Source: Sphingobium sp. (lineage in GTDB: Bacteria > Pseudomonadota > Alphaproteobacteria > Sphingomonadales > Sphingomonadaceae). From it: DNA of 64,000 nucleotides. The stretch is taken from contig JAGRES010000019.1 in NCBI GenBank assembly GCA_020446425.1, positions 17,205 to 81,204 of the forward strand, read 5' to 3'. Position 1 is the stretch's first letter. Every line of letters starts with the position of its first letter. Of the stretch, positions 8,163 to 15,533 are shown piece after piece. Below the pieces are notes generated by a model, which saw only the letters and a program-made list of their open reading frames with translations, was not told the origin of the DNA and ran no database searches. A program made the position numbers and the translations under genes.

Positions 8163-9155
8163 ATGGCACCAACTCCTCCCGCCAGTTCCACCCTGTTCGG
8201 CCTGACCGGCACCGATCTCGCCACCTTGCTGGCGGCATTGGCGACGCTCGCCGCACTGGTCGCCATCTATGCCGCGACGACGGTACGCGATCCGATGACC
8301 AAGCGCGTCAAGGCGCTCAACGAACGGCGCGAACAGTTGAAAGCTGGCATCACCGCATCGACTGCCAAGCGCCGCGCCAAGCTGGTGCATCAGCGCGAGA
8401 GCACCGACATTATGCGCAACCTTCTGCAGAAATTGCAGGTGTTGCAGGACGACCAGCTGCAAATCGCGCAGAAAAAGCTGTCCCAGGCCGGTATCCGCTC
8501 CAAGGATTTGGCCGTGGCGGTCATTTTCGGCCGTATGATCATGCCCATCGTACTGGGCGGTACAGCGGCTTTCATGCTGTATATTGTCGGCATTTATCCC
8601 GACTGGAGCGACTTCAAGCGGTTCGGCGCCTTCGCGGGTATATTGCTGCTCAGCTACAAGGCCCCCGACATCTATCTCCAGAACCTGATTACAAAGCGCG
8701 CACATGCAATCCGTAAGGGTCTGCCCGATGCGCTCGACCTGCTGGTGATCTGCGCCGAAGCGGGTCTTACCGTCGACGCTGCCTTCGCCCGTGTCGCCAA
8801 GGAATTGGGCCGTGCCTATCCGGAGCTGGGCGACGAGTTTCAGCTCACCGCGATCGAGCTGTCCTTCCTGACCGAACGGCGCATGGCGTTTGAAAATCTG
8901 GCCAACCGTGTCGATCTGGAAGCTCTGAAGGGCGTGGTGACAACCATGATCCAGACCGAGAAATATGGTACGCCGCTGGCATCCGCGCTGCGCGTCCTGT
9001 CTGCGGAATTCCGTCATGAACGCATGATGCGCGCCGAGGAAAAGGCCGCGCGTCTGCCCGCCATCATGACGGTGCCGCTGATCCTCTTCATTTTGCCGAC
9101 GCTGTTCATCGTCATTCTCGGCCCGGCGGCCTGTTCGATCAGCACGTCTCTCTAA
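8163..9155 (+). CDS. tadC: Tad inner-membrane platform protein TadC
   Basis: A 330-residue protein of the T2SSF family and TadB paralogue. A hydrophobic N-terminus (LATLLAALATLAALVAIYAAT), a pair of membrane segments near 120-175 and a C-terminal segment (PLILFILPTLFIVILGPA) frame the cytoplasmic domain. That domain contains LPDALDLLVICAEAGLTVDAAF, typical of TadC. It completes the visible platform of the Flp pilus machine. No tadD, tadE or tadG gene follows. A 9-bp stem hairpin lies just downstream, and the next gene is an unrelated DUF1905 protein, so the operon appears to end here. Confidence 0.93.
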   Translation: MAPTPPASSTLFGLTGTDLATLLAALATLAALVAIYAATTVRDPMTKRVKALNERREQLKAGITASTAKRRAKLVHQRESTDIMRNLLQKLQVLQDDQLQIAQKKLSQAGIRSKDLAVAVIFGRMIMPIVLGGTAAFMLYIVGIYPDWSDFKRFGAFAGILLLSYKAPDIYLQNLITKRAHAIRKGLPDALDLLVICAEAGLTVDAAFARVAKELGRAYPELGDEFQLTAIELSFLTERRMAFENLANRVDLEALKGVVTTMIQTEKYGTPLASALRVLSAEFRHERMMRAEEKAARLPAIMTVPLILFILPTLFIVILGPAACSISTSL

Positions 9156-9176
9156 TCTGAATACTTGCGTCAGGCG

Positions 9177-9205
9177 CCTGCGGCGGGTCATATGATCGCC
9201 GCAGG
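9177..9205 (+). other. hairpin between tadC and the DUF1905 gene
   Basis: CCTGCGGCG (9177-9185) and CGCCGCAGG (9197-9205) form a perfect 9-bp GC-rich stem with an 11-nt loop. There is no T run after it. The 3' arm overlaps the AGGAGG ribosome binding site (9203-9208) of the next gene, so folding could reduce its translation or separate it from the tad mRNA. Confidence 0.45.
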
Positions 9206-9216
9206 AGGCCACACCC

Positions 9217-9513
9217 ATGTCGGACATCATCGAAACATCCGGTCCCATGATCCGCTGGAGCGGTGACAAGGCCAGCTGGTATTTCATCGTTCTAACCGGC
9301 GATGTCGTGGGCGAAATCCATTATGCCGCCATGGGCCGCACAGGCGGCTTCGGATCGGTGAAGGTCAAGGTGACAATCGGCGGGACCCGCTGGGAAACAT
9401 CGCTGTTCCCGGACAAGAAAAACGGCGGCTTCGTGCTGCCCGTCAAAGCAGCGGTGCGCAAGGCGGAAACGCTCAGCGAAGGCGATACTGTCAGCCTGTC
9501 CCTGCAGATTTAG
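9217..9513 (+). CDS. DUF1905 domain protein
   Basis: A 98-residue soluble protein matching the DUF1905 family (small beta-barrel-like proteins of unknown function). Recognisable stretches are WYFIVLTGD near residue 26, the GGFGSVKVKVTIGGTRWETSLFP core, and the C-terminal FVLPVKAAVRKAETLSEGD, in which the KAAVRKA helix is characteristic. It has a strong AGGAGG ribosome binding site 9 bases ahead of the ATG. There is no signal peptide or membrane segment. It lies after tadC but is separated by a hairpin and has no known link to pili. The function is unknown. Confidence 0.82.
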   Translation: MSDIIETSGPMIRWSGDKASWYFIVLTGDVVGEIHYAAMGRTGGFGSVKVKVTIGGTRWETSLFPDKKNGGFVLPVKAAVRKAETLSEGDTVSLSLQI

Positions 9514-9553
9514 AGTTTGTTCCACTCATGCGGAATCACGGCACTAGCCCCGA

Positions 9554-10300
9554 CTATTCCGTTACAATCGCGCAGGGACGGATTGCGCCGGGGTCTGGCC
9601 GCGCCCCTTCCACACGGAACCGCGCCATATATCCCCCTGCCGCTGGCCGGGTTTCCAGTTTCAGCAGCCGGTAACCCACCGATGCGAATTCGCAGGTCAG
9701 CAGTTTGGGCGGCGTACCATGCTGATCGGTTGGACGAATGGAATCGACGACGATTACCTCACCATCGGGTTTGAGCGCCGGGCGCATGTTCCACAGGAAC
9801 GCATATGGCTCCTCGATCTCATGATACATGTGGACCAGGAAAATACGGTCAAAGCTGTCTGCGGGCAATTTGGGGTCGTCCGGCGTTCCCAGCTTCACGC
9901 TGACATTGTCCCAATGTTCGCGGTTGATGCGCTGGCCCAGCGCATCAATGACTTCGGCCATGATATCCTGCGCCAGAACGCGGCCCTGCGGCCCCACGCG
10001 CTTGGCGAGCCGCACGGTATAATACCCCTCCCCCGCACCGATATCAGCCACCGTCATGCCGGGAGTAATGCCCGCCTTGTCCATGATATCGTTCGCTTCA
10101 TTTTTGCGATCGCGCGCTTCTTCGCTCGCATACCGAATGGAAACCACCGGCGACACGGGGCGATCCGCGCGCGGAAAAGATGTGGCGGAAGATCGCCGGT
10201 CGTCGTCCCCCTGCCCGACGCCAACCCAGTCACAACCGCCGCATATCAGCGCAAGCCCGGCGGCTGGCAGTGCCAGAACATGCCGGGCCGGGCCACGCAT
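9554..10300 (-). CDS. SAM-dependent methyltransferase with an N-terminal export-type leader
   Basis: A 248-residue class I methyltransferase. Motif I is VADIGAGEGYYTVRLA, followed by an acidic QDI strand end and DRIFLVHMYHEIEEPYAFLWNM, which fits a UbiE/Methyltransf-type fold. The unusual part is the first about 23 residues. They form a basic-then-hydrophobic leader ending in Cys-Gly-Gly-Cys, like a lipoprotein or secretion signal, although the lipobox is not canonical. The ATG at 10300 overlaps the prfB stop (TGATG), so translation is coupled to RF2. The substrate is unknown. Methylation of the RF2 GGQ is normally done by PrmC, which this protein does not resemble closely. Confidence 0.78.
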   Translation of the reverse strand: MRGPARHVLALPAAGLALICGGCDWVGVGQGDDDRRSSATSFPRADRPVSPVVSIRYASEEARDRKNEANDIMDKAGITPGMTVADIGAGEGYYTVRLAKRVGPQGRVLAQDIMAEVIDALGQRINREHWDNVSVKLGTPDDPKLPADSFDRIFLVHMYHEIEEPYAFLWNMRPALKPDGEVIVVDSIRPTDQHGTPPKLLTCEFASVGYRLLKLETRPAAGGYMARFRVEGARPDPGAIRPCAIVTE

Positions 10301-11433
10301 CAATCGACATCCTCCACTTCCACCGTCTCACCCGTCACCCGCTGGGACAGGGCGGCGGCCATATAGGGGTCGAGCGCGCCATCGAGCACATCGTCCGGCG
10401 AGGTGGAGACAACGCCGGTGCGCAGGTCCTTCACCATCTGATAGGGTTGCAGCACATAGGAACGGATCTGGTGGCCCCAGCCGATCTCGGTCTTGGCCTG
10501 ATATTCGCCGCTGGCCTCCGCTTCCCGCTTTTGCAGCTCAGCTTCATAGAGCCTTGCCTTCAGCATGTTCATCGCGGTCGCACGGTTCTTGTGCTGGCTG
10601 CGGTCGTTCTGGCAGGCAACGATGATGCCCGAGGGCACGTGGGTAATACGCACGGCGGAGTCAGTCGTATTGACGTGCTGCCCGCCCGCGCCGGACGCAC
10701 GATATGTATCCATCTTGAGGTCGGCGGGGTTGATCTCGATATCGATATCGTCGTCGATTACCGGATAGACCCAAACGGACGAGAAGCTGGTGTGCCGCCG
10801 CGCCGAGCTGTCATAAGGCGAAATGCGCACCAGCCGGTGCACGCCGCTTTCGGTCTTGGCATAGCCATAGGCGTTCTCGCCCTTGATCAGCAGCGTGGCG
10901 GACTTGATGCCCGCCTGTTCGCCCGCCTGATAATCGACCAGTTCGACCTTGTAGCCGCGCTTTTCAGCCCAGCGCTGATACATGCGCTGCAGCATTTCCG
11001 CCCAGTCCTGACTTTCGGTGCCGCCCGCTCCTGCATGAATTTCGAGATAGGTGTCGTAGCTGTCCGCCTCACCCGCGAGCAACGCCTGGATTTTATCTTC
11101 CTCCGCACGCTCAGCCAGCGCCGACAGCGATGCGACGGCCTCATCGACCATGGCTTCGTCGCCTTCGGCCTCGGCCATTTCGATCAGTTCGATCGTATCC
11201 GATTTTTCCTGCTCAATGGCCCGCGTCGCGGAAATGGCGGTATCGAGGCGTGTACGCTCCCGCATTACCTCCTGCGCCTGTTTCTGATCGTCCCACAGCG
11301 TCGGATCTTCCACGCGCGCGTTCAGTTCGTCCAGGCGGCGCAGTGCGCGATCCCAGTCCAGAAACCGCCGCAGCAAATCAAGTGCGGCATCAATACGGTC
11401 TACATAGTCTTGCGCTTCTGCGCGCATTGTCAT
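10300..11433 (-). CDS. prfB: peptide chain release factor 2
   Basis: A 377-residue class I release factor. The catalytic GGQ is at 250-252 ([15 protein letters not shown]), which triggers peptidyl-tRNA hydrolysis. The codon-recognition tripeptide is Ser-Pro-Tyr at 205-207, in the position of the SPF motif of E. coli RF2, so it should read UGA and UAA. The gene reads straight through from ATG 11433. The region near codons 20-30 (LRRFLDWDR) has no in-frame UGA, so the programmed +1 frameshift that autoregulates RF2 in many bacteria is absent. It is followed by an overlapping methyltransferase gene and preceded by the PBP1A gene. Confidence 0.97.
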   Translation of the reverse strand: MTMRAEAQDYVDRIDAALDLLRRFLDWDRALRRLDELNARVEDPTLWDDQKQAQEVMRERTRLDTAISATRAIEQEKSDTIELIEMAEAEGDEAMVDEAVASLSALAERAEEDKIQALLAGEADSYDTYLEIHAGAGGTESQDWAEMLQRMYQRWAEKRGYKVELVDYQAGEQAGIKSATLLIKGENAYGYAKTESGVHRLVRISPYDSSARRHTSFSSVWVYPVIDDDIDIEINPADLKMDTYRASGAGGQHVNTTDSAVRITHVPSGIIVACQNDRSQHKNRATAMNMLKARLYEAELQKREAEASGEYQAKTEIGWGHQIRSYVLQPYQMVKDLRTGVVSTSPDDVLDGALDPYMAAALSQRVTGETVEVEDVD

Positions 11434-11465
11434 GACTCCAATTGGAAATCCCGGTCATCCGAGCG

Positions 11466-14024
11466 TTAGTATATTCCGCCTTCACGCTGCAAGAAATCGC
11501 TGTCACGATTATTCTGTGCCCGCAGTCTCGCGGCATTTTCACGCGCTGCCGCCTCCTGGGCCTCCATCTCGTCCTTGCGGATGGAACGGCGCGGTTCAGT
11601 CTCCGGCTTGAACGCTTCCCAGATGACAGCGGGTTTGATCTCGTTATCATCAGGCCAGGCGCCATAAACGCGCTTGCCCGAGCGGCGGTCGATCCGCACC
11701 ATGCGGATGCCCCCGGGGGCGATGAAAGGCGTCTTCGGCATTTTCTCCAATATGGGCTTCATTGCCTGCTTCCAGACCGGCGCGGCGATACGTCCGCCCT
11801 GCGCGTAACCGCCCATTGAGCGCGGCGTGTCGAAACCGAGATAGACACCCGCCACCAGAGTGGGCGAACCGCCGACGAACCAGACATTGGTCGGTCCGTT
11901 GGTCGTGCCGGTCTTGCCAAACAGGGGCCGACCCAGATCGCGCAGCACCGTCGCCGTGCCCCGCTGAATAACGCCTTCGGTGATATGCACCACCTGATAG
12001 GCGGTCATCGGGTTCATCGCCTCGCGCCCCTCAGCGCCGAAACGCGGCATGGGCTGACCATCCCAGTCGGGCGAATTACAGCCATCGCAGGCGCGCCATT
12101 TTTCCGGCCAGATCACCTTGCCGTGGCGATCCTGTACGTAATCCATCACCTTGGACGGCATCAGGCGGCCATGATTGGCGAGCGCCGCATAAGCGTTGAC
12201 CATTTTTTCAACCGTGGTTTCCCCCGCGCCCAGCGCGAAGGCGAGATAGGGCTGATAATCGCCGATGCCCATCGACTTGATGGTGCGCACCACCCGTTCC
12301 ATACCGGTCTGCGACGCCGCGCGCACCGTCATCAGGTTGCGCGATTGCTCCACGCCCCAGCGCATCGTCTGCGGCCCCGCGCCGCTGCCGCTGAAATTCT
12401 TGAAGCATTTTTGCCCGAGCTTGGCCGACTGCCAGACGCAAAACGGCCCATCGACAATGATCGAGGCTGGCGTCATGCCATTGTCCAACGCGGCGGCATA
12501 AACGAACGGCTTGATCGTCGATCCCGGCTGACGCTGTGCCTGTGTTGCGCGGTTATAGGACGACAGGCGCGCATCGAACCCGCCCTGCATCGCATGAATA
12601 CGACCTGTCTGAACGCTTTCCAGCACCATGCCGCCGGAAACCTCCGGAACGTTGCGCAGGACATAATTGTCGCCGCTTGACTGTTCCACGACGATCATGT
12701 CGCCCGGCTTCATCGCGGTAAAGGCGGGAACGCCCATCTTGCGGTATCCGAGCTGCGCCGACGATGCGGGCAGGACGCCTGTATCTCCATTGGCGAAACC
12801 GATCTGCGCGTTATTTCCCTGCTTGGAGATAATGACGGCCACCCGCCAATTCTTATAGTCGATGCTTTTGAACGTGCTGGCCAGCCTGCTGCGCCATTTG
12901 TCGTCAATCTCGATCGTGGCGACCGGACCGGACCAGCCCTTGCCCGTGTCATAACGAATAAGGCCCGCGCGCAAGGCGTCGCGCACCTGGTTCTGCATCG
13001 ACACGTCATAGGGTGTGCGAATCCAGAGACCGCCCGAATAGACGCTGTTCGGGCCGTCCTCTTCCGTCTCGCCAAAACGCTCCATCAGGCGGCGGCGCAC
13101 CTCCTCCAGATAATAGCCGCCAGCATCGACATCCTTGGCGTCAAACAGCGCGGCACCCTGGTTCCGCGATGCACCAATCGGCTGCGCCACGGCCTCGCGA
13201 TATTGCGCATCCTTGATCCAGCCATTGTCGCGCATTTCACCGAGCACCCAATTGCGCCGCTCAATGGCGCGGGCGTAGCCTTTCTCGGTCTCGGGCCGAT
13301 AATTGGACGGCCCCTTGGGCAATATCGCCAGAAACGCATATTCATGCAGTTTCAGGTCGCCGACATCGCGGCCATAATAGGCGCGCGCCGCCGCCTGTAC
13401 GCCATAGGCGTTGCGACCGAGAAATATCTGGTTGAGATAGAGTTCCAGTATCTGCTGCTTGCTCAGTGCATTTTCGATGCGATAGGCAAGGATCATCTCC
13501 TTGATCTTGCGCGTCGGCGAATATTCATCGCCGATCAGCAGGTTCTTTGCCACCTGCTGCGTGATCGTGGAGCCCCCCTTGGCGCGCTGGCCCGATCCGA
13601 TCTTGCTGGCATAATCAATGACCGCGCCGACCAGACCGGTAAAATCAATGCCGTGATGCGAGAAGAAGGTTTTATCCTCCGCCGCCAGATAGGCGCGGAT
13701 CAGCTGCGGCGGATAATCGTCATACTGAAGCTGAACCCGCCGTTCGCGCGCATAGCTGTATATCGGTTCGCCGTTCATATCGCGCACTACGCTGGGCAGG
13801 GCCGGTTCATAATCGGCCAGTGCCGAAGCGTCGGGAAGGTCGCGCGCGAAAATCAGCCAGAAAGCCAGAATGGCAATGAGCAAAGCGCCGATGCCCAGCA
13901 AAAGAAAACGAAACAGGCGCTTATGCCATAGCCGCGCGACGGCTGACCGCAGCGCGCCCGCCGCACGCGTGGCGCGATAGCTGAACTGGCTTGCGACTGC
14001 CGACCCGGATTCACTCGTTTCCAT
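11466..14024 (-). CDS. mrcA: bifunctional penicillin-binding protein 1A
   Basis: An 852-residue class A PBP that polymerises and cross-links peptidoglycan. A cytoplasmic tail (1-37) precedes a membrane anchor (38-60). The GT51 glycosyltransferase domain has catalytic Glu116 in AAEDKTFFSHHG and the GGSTITQQVAKNL motif (150-162). The transpeptidase domain has Ser502 in the SxxK box (STIK), SRN at 561-563 and KTGT at 704-707, all intact. An OB-like insert (about 330-460) lies between the domains, as in PBP1A. The C-terminus is a charged tail rich in Arg, Glu and Asn. It lies in the order PBP1A then prfB on the same strand, downstream of the amidase gene. Confidence 0.96.
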   Translation of the reverse strand: METSESGSAVASQFSYRATRAAGALRSAVARLWHKRLFRFLLLGIGALLIAILAFWLIFARDLPDASALADYEPALPSVVRDMNGEPIYSYARERRVQLQYDDYPPQLIRAYLAAEDKTFFSHHGIDFTGLVGAVIDYASKIGSGQRAKGGSTITQQVAKNLLIGDEYSPTRKIKEMILAYRIENALSKQQILELYLNQIFLGRNAYGVQAAARAYYGRDVGDLKLHEYAFLAILPKGPSNYRPETEKGYARAIERRNWVLGEMRDNGWIKDAQYREAVAQPIGASRNQGAALFDAKDVDAGGYYLEEVRRRLMERFGETEEDGPNSVYSGGLWIRTPYDVSMQNQVRDALRAGLIRYDTGKGWSGPVATIEIDDKWRSRLASTFKSIDYKNWRVAVIISKQGNNAQIGFANGDTGVLPASSAQLGYRKMGVPAFTAMKPGDMIVVEQSSGDNYVLRNVPEVSGGMVLESVQTGRIHAMQGGFDARLSSYNRATQAQRQPGSTIKPFVYAAALDNGMTPASIIVDGPFCVWQSAKLGQKCFKNFSGSGAGPQTMRWGVEQSRNLMTVRAASQTGMERVVRTIKSMGIGDYQPYLAFALGAGETTVEKMVNAYAALANHGRLMPSKVMDYVQDRHGKVIWPEKWRACDGCNSPDWDGQPMPRFGAEGREAMNPMTAYQVVHITEGVIQRGTATVLRDLGRPLFGKTGTTNGPTNVWFVGGSPTLVAGVYLGFDTPRSMGGYAQGGRIAAPVWKQAMKPILEKMPKTPFIAPGGIRMVRIDRRSGKRVYGAWPDDNEIKPAVIWEAFKPETEPRRSIRKDEMEAQEAAARENAARLRAQNNRDSDFLQREGGIY

Positions 14025-14126
14025 ACCGCCCCGCCTCTAGACCATTTTCGAGAGGGGCGTAAACGCCCATTGCGACAGGAAAGCCGTACGGAATGAACGA
14101 ATGACAGATTCTACCATGCTTTTCGG

Positions 14127-15038
14127 TCAGTTCCGCGCCATTTGCTTGGCGAAATACACTTCTATCGCCTTTGCGACCCCTTGGGCAATTTTATCGCGGC
14201 CTGCCGCCGAACCCAGCTTCGCGGCATCCGTAGCGCTGGTGATATAACCCGCCTCGAACAGTACTGACGGCGTATCGGGCGATTTGAGCACGACGAGCGA
14301 CGCAAAGCGATGATAGGTCGGCCTGAACCGCACATAGGGCGCTGCCTCCCGGTAAAGCAGTTTGGCAAAGTCGGTGGAATGGGCCATCGACTCCCGTTGT
14401 GACAGGTCGATCAGGATCGACGATACCGAGCCGCTCTGCTCTCCCAGGTTGATGCCGTTGAGAATATCCGCCTTGTTTTCCCGCGCCGCCAGACGCGCGG
14501 CCTCGCGGTCCGATGCCGTCTCGGACAAAGTGTATATGGTCGCTCCATGCGCGGCGTCACTCTCCGCAGCATCGGCATGGAGCGATATGAACAGGTCGGC
14601 GCCCATGCGGCGCGCGATATCCGAACGCTCCTGCAATACCAGATAGCGATCATCATCACGGGTCAGCGCGACACGCAGCCGCCCGTCCTTGGTCAACCTG
14701 TCCCGCAAGGCTTTCGCCAAAGCCAGCGTGATATCCTTCTCGCTATAGCCTTTTGCGGTATTGACCGCGCCCGGATCATGGCCACCATGGCCGGGGTCAA
14801 TGACGATCAGCGGGCGCGCCGGGTCTTTCGGCCCGGATATTGGAGGTAGCTTGATGCCATCGGCGCGGGTGGGAATGGAAACGGTGATGCTGTGCTGCCG
14901 CTTGGGTGGCTTGGTGAAACCTTGCGTCAGACCTCCGCCGACCACCGCCGGTGCCCCGCCAGCCTGGGGTATTGGCTGCAGCTCTATGGTATGCGCAGTC
15001 GCAAATAATGCCGGAAGCAGCATAAACACACAGCTCAT
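14127..15038 (-). CDS. N-acetylmuramoyl-L-alanine amidase (Amidase_3)
   Basis: A 303-residue zinc amidase that removes the stem peptide from MurNAc during septum splitting. The signal peptide covers about residues 1-15 (FMLLPALFATAHT). The Amidase_3 domain runs from about 76 to 298 with ligands His84 (DPGHGG), Glu100 (YSEKD) and His154 (SLHADA), and Glu262 (FEAGYIT) as catalytic glutamate. There is no N-terminal AMIN domain of the AmiC type; the linker 20-75 is Pro-rich. A perfect TTAA-N7-TTAA box lies 42-56 bp upstream of the start, suggesting cell-cycle control by CtrA. The PBP1A gene follows on the same strand after a gap of about 100 bp. Confidence 0.94.
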   Translation of the reverse strand: MSCVFMLLPALFATAHTIELQPIPQAGGAPAVVGGGLTQGFTKPPKRQHSITVSIPTRADGIKLPPISGPKDPARPLIVIDPGHGGHDPGAVNTAKGYSEKDITLALAKALRDRLTKDGRLRVALTRDDDRYLVLQERSDIARRMGADLFISLHADAAESDAAHGATIYTLSETASDREAARLAARENKADILNGINLGEQSGSVSSILIDLSQRESMAHSTDFAKLLYREAAPYVRFRPTYHRFASLVVLKSPDTPSVLFEAGYITSATDAAKLGSAAGRDKIAQGVAKAIEVYFAKQMARN

Positions 15039-15533
15039 ATCATTGTCTTGGCCTCACAAGACTCAGCCGTCTAGTGAAATTAACCAAATTTTAACCATAA
15101 CCCCCGACAAGTCTGTTCCAGTAAACAAAATTGCGCATGGATGTTGCTCAGTACCGTTACTGATGCTAGCCATGGCGATAGCGGCGCAGCCTTCTTATAT
15201 GGAAATGGCGCAGATCGCTTCTTTTCGTTAGGGCTCCAATTATGGAACCCGGCACGATTTCAACAGGTTGACGCTACATGAGGCATTTTTCCCAATCCCA
15301 TCAAGACCGCATCGCCGGTCTTGGCGCGCGATTGGCGTATTCGGGTACCGGCGAAATGACCGGCCATGCCCATGCAGCAGACACGTTTAACGACCCCGTT
15401 TTCACCCTTTTCCACCTAAACCGGACGCACCCCCGCTTTGCATTTTCCATGCGGCGGCAGGCGGCGCCCCTTTACAATCGCACAGACCGCCGAGCGGTAA
15501 AGCTACGGCCGTCTGATGCCCGGAGTATATTGA
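15039..15533 (+). other. 495-bp gap with the rne 5' leader
   Basis: No convincing gene is present. The left part holds the amidase upstream region with the CtrA-type box. The right part is the probable long 5' untranslated leader of rne. It includes an imperfect hairpin GGGCTCCA/TGGAACCC (15231-15250) and a perfect 8-bp stem with a 6-nt loop, CAAGACCG/CGGTCTTG (15302-15323). RNase E leaders are autoregulatory in other bacteria, so these may be self-cleavage control elements. No clear -10/-35 pair was found. An open frame 15278-15619 overlaps rne and has no support. Confidence 0.45.
15080..15094 (-). promoter_or_regulatory. CtrA-type binding site (TTAA-N7-TTAA) upstream of the amidase gene
   Basis: TTAACCAAATTTTAACC contains two TTAACC half-sites with the exact spacing of the CtrA consensus. 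It is the only perfect copy I found in the window, and it sits in an AT-rich patch directly upstream of a cell-division amidase. It could also act on the rne leader on the other strand, but that start is about 440 bp away. Confidence 0.55.

Noticed and set aside
6974-9287. Two long open frames antisense to cpaE, tadB and tadC
   Set aside because: Shadows of conserved pilus genes; composition rich in His, Gln and Arg without motifs.
10300-11433. Programmed frameshift in prfB
   Set aside because: The frame is continuous, with no internal UGA at the usual site.
10180-11469. A 429-codon open frame antisense to prfB
   Set aside because: It overlaps an unmistakable release factor gene and resembles no protein.
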